Shown in pieces: positions 42,476 to 50,998 of a stretch of DNA of 64,000 nucleotides (the stretch's first letter is position 1; each line of letters begins with the position of its first letter). The DNA is from Planctomycetota bacterium (GTDB taxonomy: Bacteria; Planctomycetota; JAJSAM01), in NCBI GenBank assembly GCA_024274785.1, contig JAJSAM010000043.1, positions 1 through 64,000 on the forward strand, in the 5' to 3' direction. The notes beneath the pieces are model-generated. The model saw only the letters and a list, made by a program, of their open reading frames with translations. It made no database searches and was not told where the DNA came from. The position numbers and the translations under genes are program-made.

Positions 42476-43488
42476 GCCCGCTCACCCCTGATCGGGAGCG
42501 CCGTCACCTGTTGCAGTTCCACTTCCTGCCGGGCCTGCACTACGGCATGAGATTCGGCTTGGCCCTGCTGCTGATCCTCGGGGGGCTCGGCCTGCAGTTC
42601 ATCCTCTTTGAGACGACCTGGCTCGGCGGCCTGATTCTCGGCGCCCTGATGATCCTTCCGGGCAACGCCCTCCTCCTGCTGAAGGGCTACGACCTGACCC
42701 CGCGCTCGCTCGACGGCGATGACGGAGACTGGGAGCGTACGACCCTCGAGCGGTTCGAGGAGGCCCGGCACCTCGATCGCCAGGTGAGGAAATGGGACCA
42801 GACGATGGTCGACATCACCTGCGGCACGGGTCTGGTGAGCCTGGTGTTCCTGGTCATCCTTCCCGTGGGTCTCGGCTTCCTGATCCTCAGCAGCCTCGAA
42901 GGGGGCCAGTCGATGGCGATCGTCTTCGCAGTCGACGCCGCCCTGCTCTTCCTGCCGCACTGGCTCACCGGACTCCGGCTCAAGTGGCGTCCGGTGTCAC
43001 TGAAAGAGCGGATCGACGCGCTGACGACCGCCCTCGACGCCATCGAGTCCCGCGAAGGGCCCGAATTCGAAATTCAGCCCCGGTTCTACATGGTGGGCGA
43101 AGGTACCGATCGCGTCCCGCTCGATGCGCGGGTCTTCATCCGTTTCCCCGACGGGCCGGAGGAGTTCCTCGGCCTGCAGTTCCAGGTGGCGATCAACAAC
43201 GTGCAGGGCACCAGATATCCCTATCTCTACGCGGTCCTGGTGGCGAAGGAGAAGTTCCACCTGATCCGCGACCACCGCGCCTCGATCACCGCGAAGAACG
43301 ACCACCTGGATGTCAGCAAGAGCAGCGGGGCCGACGTGGAGGTCATCGTCATCCGCCAGGTCACGACAAAGAAGACGGGCTACCACACGAACGCGAAGGC
43401 GATCCGCAAGGTGGCGTTCGCGGCGTTCGACAGCGCCCTGCGGGTCATCGGTCGGCCGGTTCATGACGAAACCACGGTCAGCGACTGA
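42472..43488 (+). CDS. Uncharacterised membrane protein, third gene of the CHSA/radical SAM operon
   Basis: The 338-residue protein overlaps the radical SAM gene by ATGA at 42472. It has two pairs of membrane helices (about 22-58 and 120-172), the second including VFLVILPVGLGFLILSSL. A soluble C-terminal domain (about 190-335) is rich in beta strands (FLGLQFQVAINNVQGTRYPYLYAVLVAKEKF). No enzyme motif is visible and I recognise no family. Tight coupling to the maturase suggests a role in exposing, using or transporting the modified membrane protein (inference). Confidence 0.72.
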   Translation: MSPLTPDRERRHLLQFHFLPGLHYGMRFGLALLLILGGLGLQFILFETTWLGGLILGALMILPGNALLLLKGYDLTPRSLDGDDGDWERTTLERFEEARHLDRQVRKWDQTMVDITCGTGLVSLVFLVILPVGLGFLILSSLEGGQSMAIVFAVDAALLFLPHWLTGLRLKWRPVSLKERIDALTTALDAIESREGPEFEIQPRFYMVGEGTDRVPLDARVFIRFPDGPEEFLGLQFQVAINNVQGTRYPYLYAVLVAKEKFHLIRDHRASITAKNDHLDVSKSSGADVEVIVIRQVTTKKTGYHTNAKAIRKVAFAAFDSALRVIGRPVHDETTVSD

Positions 43489-43578
43489 CGGAACGTTTTC
43501 CTCGGAGTCTCCTCACACAGTGTGCGTTCAGGCTCTCCCCGGCCCGGAGCGCGTCGGTGGCCAACCCTCCAGCCTGGA

Positions 43579-44478
43579 TCAGATTCCGCCGCCCTCACAG
43601 AACGCCTCCTGATCCGGCGTCTGCTGGGTGACGACCGTGCCCGGAGCGACGCTTCTCGTCAGCCAGACGTTGCCGCCGATCACTGCTCCACGGCCTACCG
43701 TGACCCGGCCGAGGATCGTGGCGCCGGAGTAGATGACGACGTCGTCCTCGACGATCGGGTGGCGGGGCTTGCCTTTGATCGGCTTGCCGTCCGCGTCGAG
43801 GGGGAAGCTCTTCGCGCCGAGGGTCACACCCTGGTAGATGCGCACCCGATCGCCGATCACCGAGGTCTCCCCCACCACGACGCCCGTCCCGTGGTCGATG
43901 AAAAGAGATTCGCCGATCTTCGCCCCGGGATGAATGTCGATGCCGGTCAGGCGGTGGGCGTGCTCCGTGATCATCCGGGGGAGCAGGGGAATGCCGAGGT
44001 CGAGGAGAGCGTGCGCGATCCGATAGTCGGTGATCGCCGAAACGCCGGGGCTGCAGAAGATCGCCTCGGCCGGTGAGGTCGTCGCCGGGTCGCTCTCGTA
44101 GGCGGTCTGCACGTCCTTCACCAGGAGTTGCTGGATGTCCGGCAGGCGAGCAAGAAAGTCCCGGCACAACTGGTCCGCCTCCGTCGCGCAGATCTCCCGT
44201 CGGTCGGGGTTGGCGCACGTGAAGCAGAGCCCCCGGCGGATCTGGTCGGCGAGAGTGCGGTTCACGCGATCAAGGGTGCCGCCGAGATGATCGCCGAGAC
44301 TCTCCGGCTCCCAGTCGGTGGCGCCGAAATACCCAGGGAAGAGAACGGACCGAAGCTGATCCAGAACATCACTGAGGACGCGCGGCGAAGGCAACTGGTT
44401 GGAGCATGCCTCGGCGTGGGTCACGCGCATGAGCTCGCCGGTGTGCCGCGATAGCTTCCGGACCAGTTCTTCGTCCAT
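43579..44478 (-). CDS. cysE: Serine O-acetyltransferase
   Basis: Acetylates serine to O-acetylserine for cysteine synthesis. The 299-residue protein has a helical N-terminal domain (FPGYFG and Cys-rich CFTCANPDRREIC) and the left-handed beta-helix hexapeptide domain. The second domain includes GIDIHPGAKIGESLFIDHGTGVVVGET, GVTLGAKSFP and RHPIVEDDVVIYSGATILG. The final residue is Ile (EAFCEGGGI); in known systems a C-terminal Ile inserts into the CysK active site to form the cysteine synthase complex. It overlaps cysK (TGATG), which fits such a complex. Long N-terminal versions like this occur in many non-proteobacteria. Confidence 0.92.
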   Translation of the reverse strand: MDEELVRKLSRHTGELMRVTHAEACSNQLPSPRVLSDVLDQLRSVLFPGYFGATDWEPESLGDHLGGTLDRVNRTLADQIRRGLCFTCANPDRREICATEADQLCRDFLARLPDIQQLLVKDVQTAYESDPATTSPAEAIFCSPGVSAITDYRIAHALLDLGIPLLPRMITEHAHRLTGIDIHPGAKIGESLFIDHGTGVVVGETSVIGDRVRIYQGVTLGAKSFPLDADGKPIKGKPRHPIVEDDVVIYSGATILGRVTVGRGAVIGGNVWLTRSVAPGTVVTQQTPDQEAFCEGGGI

Positions 44479-45404
44479 CACGCCTCTTCCCAGAGCCAGG
44501 TGCTCAGGTACCGCTCCCCGGTGTCGCACAACACCGTCACGATGAGCTTACCCTCGTTCTCCGATCGGGCCGCCACCTGCAAAGCCGCGAAGACGTTCCC
44601 CCCGGAGGAAATGCCGCCGAGGATCCCCTCCTCGCGAGCCAGGCGCCGCGAGGTCGCCCCGGCATCTTCGTGCGTCACCTCGATGATCTCGTCCACCAGG
44701 CCGGTGTCGAGGATCGCGGGGACGAAACCGGCGCCGATGCCCTGGATCTTGTGCGGACCGGGATCGCCTCCGGAGAGCACCGGGGAGTCGACCGGTTCCA
44801 CCGCGATCGCCCGAAACTCGGGCTTCAGCTCCTTGAGCGCCCCCGCCACGCCGGTGATGGTCCCGCCGGTGCCGACGCCGGCGACCAGGATGTCCACGGC
44901 CCCGTCCGTATCCGTCCAGATCTCCTCGGCGGTGGTGCGGCGGTGGGCATCGGGATTCGCCGGATTCTCGAACTGTTGGAGGACGAGGTAGCGGGGGTCG
45001 CCCTCCGCCATCTCCCGGGCCTTGCGAATCGCCCCGGGCATCCCCTCCGCTCCGGGAGTCAGCACGAGTTCCGCACCGAAGGCCGCGAGGAGTTTTCGTC
45101 GCTCGACGCTCATCGTGTCCGGCATCACCAGCGTTGCCCGGTGGCCACGGGCCGCGGCGATGAAGGAGATCGCGATCCCGGTGTTCCCGCTGGTGGGCTC
45201 GAGGAGGATCGTATCGGCCCCGATCAGCCCATCCCGCTCCGCGGCTTCGATCATGGACAAACCGATCCGGTCCTTGACGCTGGCGCCGGGATTCATGCTC
45301 TCCATCTTGACGACGACCGAGCCCGGAAGTCCCTCCGCCAGGCGGGAGAGTCGAACGAGCGGGGTGTTCCCGATCAGTTGGCTGACATCATTTGCGATAC
45401 TCAT
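44478..45404 (-). CDS. cysK: Cysteine synthase A (O-acetylserine sulfhydrylase)
   Basis: PLP enzyme making cysteine from O-acetylserine and sulfide. The 308-residue protein shows IGNTPLVRL, the PLP lysine motif [12 protein letters not shown], the substrate loop [11 protein letters not shown], the phosphate-binding [10 protein letters not shown] and the late [10 protein letters not shown]. All are typical CysK/CysM features; length and motifs favour CysK. The stop overlaps the cysE start. Upstream to 45603 are 199 bases shared with a divergent kinase gene. Confidence 0.95.
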   Translation of the reverse strand: MSIANDVSQLIGNTPLVRLSRLAEGLPGSVVVKMESMNPGASVKDRIGLSMIEAAERDGLIGADTILLEPTSGNTGIAISFIAAARGHRATLVMPDTMSVERRKLLAAFGAELVLTPGAEGMPGAIRKAREMAEGDPRYLVLQQFENPANPDAHRRTTAEEIWTDTDGAVDILVAGVGTGGTITGVAGALKELKPEFRAIAVEPVDSPVLSGGDPGPHKIQGIGAGFVPAILDTGLVDEIIEVTHEDAGATSRRLAREEGILGGISSGGNVFAALQVAARSENEGKLIVTVLCDTGERYLSTWLWEEA

Positions 45405-45603
45405 GTCCGAACTATACTCCCGAACCCGACGCCGGCGCCGGAACTCCCGGAATCACACGGCTCGGAGCGGCGCGGGGCCGGGATGACGTGCTCATCCGGA
45501 AGCCTCCCCTCGACGCGGCAATTCCACGCCGGGGCGACCGAAAACGGTGCCGGCTCCGGCCGTGACTGGTAAAAACAGCCATCCCTCGATCCGGAGAGAG
45601 AAG

Positions 45604-46212
45604 ATGAACGAGCCGTTCCTCACCTACATCAAGGAGAACATCGACCCGGCCAGCGTGCTCATCGCCTGCGGCCTCCCGGCCACTTTCAAGACCGAGAGTA
45701 CCGAGGTGGTCAGGGACATCCTCGGCCACAGGATTCTCCGAACGGACCTGATCCGCAAGGAGGTCCTGAGAAACGAGGACATCTTCGACGAGAAGGTCGC
45801 CAGCAACATGGACAAGCGCAAGCTGGTCTACGATGAGATGTTCCGGCAGGCCGACGTGCAGGCCGCGGCGGGCGGCGGCGTCATTCTCGATGCGACGTTC
45901 GTCCTGCAGTCGCTCCGCCGCCGAGCCGCGAAGGTCGCCGCGGATCACGGCAAGACCCTGGTCATCCAGCAGACGAGTTGCCCCCGCGACACTTCCATCG
46001 CGCGCATCCTCCGCCGCACGAAAGAGAACTACGAGTCAAATGCGCTGACCGCCAGGGCCTATGACAACAACGTGGCCAGGTTCGAAGCGGTGGATCTCGA
46101 CGACCTGAAGTCCCTTCACCCGGACCTTGCGATCACCCACCTGACGATCGACACCTCTTCCGACGACAAGTCCGGTGTGGACTGGACGGTGATCGCCCGC
46201 CGGGACGCCTGA
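45604..46212 (+). CDS. P-loop kinase-like protein with atypical Walker A
   Basis: The 202-residue protein resembles AAA_33/zeta-type small-molecule or RNA-end kinases. VLIACGLPATFKTEST holds the P-loop, where the usual Gly before Lys is Phe (GLPATFKT against GLPxxGKT). ILRTDLIRKEVL and the Walker B-like GGGVILDATF follow, then an Arg-rich lid (RILRRTKENYES). Lys and Thr of the P-loop are kept, so nucleotide binding is possible. The substrate is unknown. GGAGAGAGAAG precedes the ATG. It stands alone, converging on the Deg-like pair. Confidence 0.7.
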   Translation: MNEPFLTYIKENIDPASVLIACGLPATFKTESTEVVRDILGHRILRTDLIRKEVLRNEDIFDEKVASNMDKRKLVYDEMFRQADVQAAAGGGVILDATFVLQSLRRRAAKVAADHGKTLVIQQTSCPRDTSIARILRRTKENYESNALTARAYDNNVARFEAVDLDDLKSLHPDLAITHLTIDTSSDDKSGVDWTVIARRDA

Positions 46213-46339
46213 CCCGTAGAAGGGGCCGCGCGAACCAGGCTGCGGTATCTTGCCGTTCATCCGCGGTAACGCGAAGGCGGGAACCTCTCGCCCGCATTCG
46301 GCGATCGGCTCCCGCCGGTTGTTGCTTCGGACCTCGTGT

Positions 46340-46402
46340 CTACTTCGCGGGGAAGTAGAGAAGCTCCGGGATGCGGTAGCGCTCGAGGATCCGCTGGTTG
46401 AT
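46340..46402 (-). other. Coding-like extension of the inactive Deg paralogue beyond an in-frame TAG
   Basis: After the TAG at 46403-46405, the same frame continues for 20 codons (INQRILERYRIPELLYFPAK) to a TAG at 46340-46342. Nineteen of the 20 third positions are G or C, as in the gene itself, and the peptide is protein-like. The upstream stop may be a nonsense mutation or base error, for instance CAG to TAG, rather than the original gene end. Confidence 0.55.
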
Positions 46403-47785
46403 CTAGTCGAGTTCGGCGGACTTCACCACGTAGGGCTTTTCCACTCCCTCGAAGGTAATGACGTGCCAGCCATCGAGCGGTGCCGAAAGAGCCTCGGACA
46501 CATCCTGAATCCTCGTGATGGTCTTGCCGTTCACGGTGAGGATGGCGGTGCGAACGATCTCGTCCATGCCCTTGTTCGCCGGGTCCGGAAGGACGTGGCT
46601 GGCATAGACGATCCGCTTGCGCTCCATCGGCGGATCCCACCAGACCCGCATCTGGTACTGGCGAAGTTGGGAGTCGCCGGTGGGAGAATTGCGAGACAGC
46701 TCGAGCACCACCAGCCCGGCCACCAGGATGTACGGCGGACGCCGGTCGTTGTAGTGCGGAGGGATCCGCGTCTCCGAAAGCGGCCAGGACGGCACGGGAA
46801 GTTCCACGTCCATGGGCTCGCCCTGGCGCAGGATCTTCGCCTTGAGCTTGTCTCCCGCGTAGGGCTTGCAGTAGAGCAGGTTGCTCATGTTCAGACGCCC
46901 GTGCACCGGGTCCACGTACATCCCTTCGTCATCGATATCGAAGCCGGAGAGATGCGTGATGACATCGCCGGCCACGACCGCGCCGCTGCCGGTTTTCCCC
47001 TCGATAACGCGGGACACGACCACGCCGTGAACATCCTCCGGCACGAGATAGTATTCCCGGAGGTCGTCCCGAAGGAGATCGAGAGTCCAGAGACCGCTGC
47101 CAGGCCAGCCGACCATCTTCCCGGAGTCGAAGTCCGTGAGCAGGTGGTTGATCGTCTCGACGGAAACCACGCGCCCCTCCTGCCGCCGGGCGTTCGTGGC
47201 GTTGACCAGGCCGGCCAGCTTCCCGTCCTTGACGATCGCCTGGCCGTTCCCGGCGTCGGCCAGGGTGGTCTTCATGTTGAGCATGAGCCGGGGGCTCTGG
47301 GTGTAGACCTGCTGCACGTGTCCGGTGAACCGCTCGAGCAGGTCGCTGCCGCCGAGTTGCCAGACCGAGAACTCGTCGTCGAGGGTGATGGGATCGTGAA
47401 TCTCGAGCGGCGCGAGTCTGAGCCTCAAGCTCGGAGTTTCAACCTTCACGAGGGCCAGATCCGCACCGTAGTTGACGAGTTCGACCGAAGCGGGGTAGCG
47501 CCTGGCGCTGTTGGCCTCGGACACCTCGACCATGATGTGGTTGGCAAGGCCGCGCGCCGGAGTCAGGATGAGCCCCGGACGCACCACAACGCCCCGCTGC
47601 ACACTGCTGCGCGGGCTGCTCTTCTGCCAGGGGGTCGTCACCGGCCACGCCTGCGTCTCGACATAGACCTTGACGAGCGCGCCTCGCATCTTCTCCGCCA
47701 TCTCGTCTTCGGCCCGAAGCGGGGCCGAAAAAAGAAGCGTCAGCATCAATGCCCCGGGGAGGGCCAGCATCGTCGATGTCTTCAT
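46403..47785 (-). CDS. Catalytically inactive trypsin/Deg-like protease paralogue
   Basis: The 460-residue protein has a signal peptide (MKTSTMLALPGALMLTLLFS...PLRAED), a trypsin-like double barrel and a PDZ-like region (about 245-350: GVVVSRVIEGKTGSGAVVAGDVITHLSG). A second PDZ-like end region includes ILTVNGKTITRIQDV. Two catalytic residues are lost. The His of the TxAH motif is Arg78 (ILTPARGL), and the nucleophile in GNSGG is Gly181 (DAGNGQA); Asp109 remains. It overlaps the upstream active paralogue by TGATG, so the pair is probably made together and may form a mixed complex (inference). The reading continues beyond the TAG as a coding-like 20-codon tail. Confidence 0.8.
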   Translation of the reverse strand: MKTSTMLALPGALMLTLLFSAPLRAEDEMAEKMRGALVKVYVETQAWPVTTPWQKSSPRSSVQRGVVVRPGLILTPARGLANHIMVEVSEANSARRYPASVELVNYGADLALVKVETPSLRLRLAPLEIHDPITLDDEFSVWQLGGSDLLERFTGHVQQVYTQSPRLMLNMKTTLADAGNGQAIVKDGKLAGLVNATNARRQEGRVVSVETINHLLTDFDSGKMVGWPGSGLWTLDLLRDDLREYYLVPEDVHGVVVSRVIEGKTGSGAVVAGDVITHLSGFDIDDEGMYVDPVHGRLNMSNLLYCKPYAGDKLKAKILRQGEPMDVELPVPSWPLSETRIPPHYNDRRPPYILVAGLVVLELSRNSPTGDSQLRQYQMRVWWDPPMERKRIVYASHVLPDPANKGMDEIVRTAILTVNGKTITRIQDVSEALSAPLDGWHVITFEGVEKPYVVKSAELD

Positions 47786-49239
47786 CAGTCCTCCCCCCTG
47801 ACGTGCCGGCTCTCGGTGATGCCGAAGGTCTTCTCGATCTCTTCCTGGATCTCCTCGATGCGCTTGCGATCGAGAACGAGCAGCGGAATGTTCACACCCT
47901 CGAACTGGAGCACGGCGCGGTCGCTCTTTTCGAGCATGGAGACGAAATCGGCGAAGTCCCGGGGGGCCTTGCCGTTCACGCTGTTCACGATCGCGTTGTT
48001 GTAGTTGCGATAGCGGGTGCTGTCGTGCCGCAGAGCCCGGGAGAGCACCACCAGCTCTTCCACGCCCGGGCGGGTCTGGATGATCGAGGTGTAGTACTGC
48101 GAGAGCCAGTACTTGAGATCGCTGCGCCAGCCCATCCGGGACACGTAGTTGGCGGAGACCGGTACGAAGACGTAGCCGCCCTCGACGAGGTACTCGGGCT
48201 TGACGCCGTAGGCGGTGCCGAGCGGCATGGCCACGTCCCACTTCTTGAGAGTCACCGGGATTTCCATCTGCTTGCCGTTGCGCCGGATCTTCAGGGTCAG
48301 GGTGTCGCCCACATGCTTCTCCTGGACGATGAAGGCCAGTTCGAGAAACTCCTCGCCCACCTTGATCGTGCCGTCGTTCTCGATCTTGTGATCGTCGATC
48401 GCGTGCAGCACGTCATTCGGCTCGACCAGCCCCTCCGAGGAGGAGTGCGGAAGCGCCTTCAGGATGATCACCCCGGTCTCGCCTTCGGGCACGCCGAGCC
48501 ATCCACGCAGGCCCTCGTTCTCGAGGGAGGAAGTCATGATTCCAAGCGAAGCGTAACCGTCGTACTTCCCGTCCTTGATATCCGTCAGGAAGTGCTGGAT
48601 CACCGGCGTGGGGATCATGTAGCCGATGTTCTGGGAGTAGAACTGGGTCTGGAACGCGACGCCGACGACCTTGTTGTCCTGCACCACCGGGCCGCCGCTG
48701 TTCCCGGGGTTGATGGCCGCGTCGACCTGGATCCCCAGGTGGCGGTCCGCGCCGGTCTGGACGTAATCGGTCAACTCGATCCGGGAAACGACCCCTTCGG
48801 TGATCGAGAGCTTGCGGCCGCCGATCGGATAGCCCACCGCGGTGACCTGGGAGCGAAGGGCCGGAATGCCGCCGAACGCAAGAGGCACCATGCCGTCGAA
48901 GAAGTCCTTCTCGTCAACGGTGATGATGGCCAGGTCGCAGTCATGGGCGATGAACAGCACGCGGGCCGGATACTTCTCCGGCCGGTCCGGACGCTTCACG
49001 CGAATGATCTTGGCGTCGCTGACCACGTGGGCGTTGGTCATCAGGCGGCGCTCGCCGATGAAAAAGCCGCTGCCGCCGGAGCCACCGGGGTTCGGGGCTT
49101 TCCATGGTTCGTAGTAGTCGTAGGGCTGGGTCGTGATCTCGATCGACACCACCGAGGCCCGGAGCGAGTCGAGATCGACATCGGCCGGGGCCGGGGTGGC
49201 GAAGGCGAGGATGACCAATCCCAGGATGAACAGTCGCAT
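47785..49239 (-). CDS. Exported Deg/HtrA-like serine protease with PDZ domains
   Basis: The 484-residue precursor has a signal peptide (MRLFILGLVILAFATPAPAD). A trypsin-like domain carries a complete triad: His71 (LMTNAHVV), Asp102 (HDCDLAII) and Ser181 (INPGNSGGPVV). A PDZ-like domain (about 255-345, GVIILKALPHSSSEGLVEPNDVLHAIDDHKI) and a second one near the C-terminus (NAIVNSVNGKAPRDFADFVSML) follow. HtrA enzymes degrade or remodel misfolded envelope proteins. A Gly-rich PNPGGSGGSGFF loop precedes the catalytic His. It is the first gene of a two-gene operon with its inactive paralogue. Confidence 0.9.
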   Translation of the reverse strand: MRLFILGLVILAFATPAPADVDLDSLRASVVSIEITTQPYDYYEPWKAPNPGGSGGSGFFIGERRLMTNAHVVSDAKIIRVKRPDRPEKYPARVLFIAHDCDLAIITVDEKDFFDGMVPLAFGGIPALRSQVTAVGYPIGGRKLSITEGVVSRIELTDYVQTGADRHLGIQVDAAINPGNSGGPVVQDNKVVGVAFQTQFYSQNIGYMIPTPVIQHFLTDIKDGKYDGYASLGIMTSSLENEGLRGWLGVPEGETGVIILKALPHSSSEGLVEPNDVLHAIDDHKIENDGTIKVGEEFLELAFIVQEKHVGDTLTLKIRRNGKQMEIPVTLKKWDVAMPLGTAYGVKPEYLVEGGYVFVPVSANYVSRMGWRSDLKYWLSQYYTSIIQTRPGVEELVVLSRALRHDSTRYRNYNNAIVNSVNGKAPRDFADFVSMLEKSDRAVLQFEGVNIPLLVLDRKRIEEIQEEIEKTFGITESRHVRGED

Positions 49240-49441
49240 GATTCCTCCCAGAGGGCAGATCGGGCGAATTCTCTTTCGCCCGCGAGAAAAGAGGCTTTGG
49301 AGTGGCTACTGCGGTCGAATCTACTCCATCCGGTCCACCGGTCAAATCACGAGTTCCTCCATTCGGGGGGAACCTTCCGCCGATGGGGACGTATACACTG
49401 GCTGAACGCAGGACCGCTCTGTCCGCACCGAGGGTATGTCC

Positions 49442-50989
49442 ATGTCGAAAAAGCTGCTCCTGCTGCTGGCCGTGCTGGTCGCGTTTCCCGCGGTCGCCAC
49501 CGCCGGCAAGTACGAGGACAAGAAGTACGGATTCACCATCACCATCCTGAAGGACTGGACGCAGACGCCGGTCCAGCCCAACGAAAAGGTGGAAGTCGCC
49601 AAGTTCAAGGACGACCGGGACCGGAACTTCGCGGACCTCGGGATCTACCGGTTCCAGATATCCGGCGGCGCGGTGGCGACCGAGGACGCCACCGGCGACG
49701 TTCCCGGCGAGGAGGACCTGCCCCGCGTTCCCGCCGGCTGGGGGATGCCCGACAACGCGAAGGACTACCTCCAGGCGCTCGTGAGCCGCCGGGCCCGGAT
49801 GATGACCGGCAACAAGGACTGGAAGCTCCCGAAGGCGAAGGACGTGAAGTTTTCGAAGACCTTGAGAGGTGACATCTACATCTTCGAATTCGAGAGCAAG
49901 CGGATGCGGTCCTCCTCCACGTTCCACATGGCCGGGATCGTCCGCAACGACTCGGAGGAGTTCCTGATCTTCTACTCGACGCCGAAGAACCGGGCGAAGA
50001 AGCTGAAAGGACCGTTCCTCTCCTCGATCAGGAGCTTCCGGTTCGGGGATGGGGAAGTGGAGGAGGACGACGGCGCCAGGGGGAAGATCTGGGGCTGTAA
50101 GCCCGAGGACCTGCTCGGAGTGGAAAAGCGGAACAAGATCAAGGAGAACCTCGTCGGCTCCTGGCGCTACATCGACACAAGACACTACATCATCATCTTC
50201 AACTGCGACGTGAGACTGGCCATGTTCATCGCCAGGCGCATGGAGTACATGCGGGAATTCGCCTACGAGAGGGTCTTTCCCCCGGTGGAGCCGATCAAGG
50301 AAGCCATGGTCGTCCGCGTCTGCAAGGAGATGGACGAGTACTACCATTATGGAGCTCCACGCGGATCCGCCGGCTACTGGGCCAGCATGGACGATGAGCT
50401 GGTCTTCCCCGATCTGGCCCAGAGCAAGAAGCCGGACGTGAAGACGGTGGGCGTCATGGCTCACGAAGGTTTCCACCAGTACATCTATTACGCGCTCCTG
50501 AAGCACAATCCGCCGGTCTGGTTCAACGAGGGGTATGCGGAGTACTTCTTCTGCGTGAACTTCAAGTCGTGGAACGAGAAGAAGCTCCAGTTCGACAAGC
50601 GCCACCCGATGCGGTACAGCACGGTGAAGAGCGCGGTCGGCACCGGGGAGATGATCCCCATCAAGGACTTCATCAAGATGTCCCAGGGGCAGTACTACTC
50701 GAAGGCGCAGCTCTGCTACTCCCAGGGCTGGGCCTTCGCCACCTGGCTGAAGAACGTCACGCGGAACAAACGCTACCAGGAGATCCCGAAGATCTTCTTC
50801 CAGGAGATGCAGAAGGGGTATTCAGAGCAGGCCCGGGGCGCCGGGGACGGAGGGGTTCCGGGACTGCCGCCGGGCATCCGTGGACGCCGAAATCAGGTCA
50901 CCATCGATGCCATGAAAAAAGCCTTCGAAGGGATCGATCTCGACAAGCTCGACAAGGACTTCCTGAAGGGTGTCAAGCGCGACATGTAG
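49442..50989 (+). CDS. Exported gluzincin-type metallopeptidase (DUF1570-like)
   Basis: The 515-residue protein has a signal peptide (KKLLLLLAVLVAFPAVATAG). Its N-terminal domain (about 20-190) is beta-rich. The C-terminal peptidase domain has the zinc motif HEGFH (His341, Glu342, His345) and the third ligand in NEGYAE (Glu363), the gluzincin arrangement of DUF1570-type proteins frequent in planctomycetes. A helical end (TIDAMKKAFEGIDLDKLDKDFL) closes it. ATG 49442 lies 7-8 bases after GAGGG; an ATG two codons earlier is also possible. It is followed after 9 bases by another gene on the same strand and is divergent from the Deg pair. Confidence 0.8.
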   Translation: MSKKLLLLLAVLVAFPAVATAGKYEDKKYGFTITILKDWTQTPVQPNEKVEVAKFKDDRDRNFADLGIYRFQISGGAVATEDATGDVPGEEDLPRVPAGWGMPDNAKDYLQALVSRRARMMTGNKDWKLPKAKDVKFSKTLRGDIYIFEFESKRMRSSSTFHMAGIVRNDSEEFLIFYSTPKNRAKKLKGPFLSSIRSFRFGDGEVEEDDGARGKIWGCKPEDLLGVEKRNKIKENLVGSWRYIDTRHYIIIFNCDVRLAMFIARRMEYMREFAYERVFPPVEPIKEAMVVRVCKEMDEYYHYGAPRGSAGYWASMDDELVFPDLAQSKKPDVKTVGVMAHEGFHQYIYYALLKHNPPVWFNEGYAEYFFCVNFKSWNEKKLQFDKRHPMRYSTVKSAVGTGEMIPIKDFIKMSQGQYYSKAQLCYSQGWAFATWLKNVTRNKRYQEIPKIFFQEMQKGYSEQARGAGDGGVPGLPPGIRGRRNQVTIDAMKKAFEGIDLDKLDKDFLKGVKRDM

Positions 50990-50998
50990 GCTTTTCGC

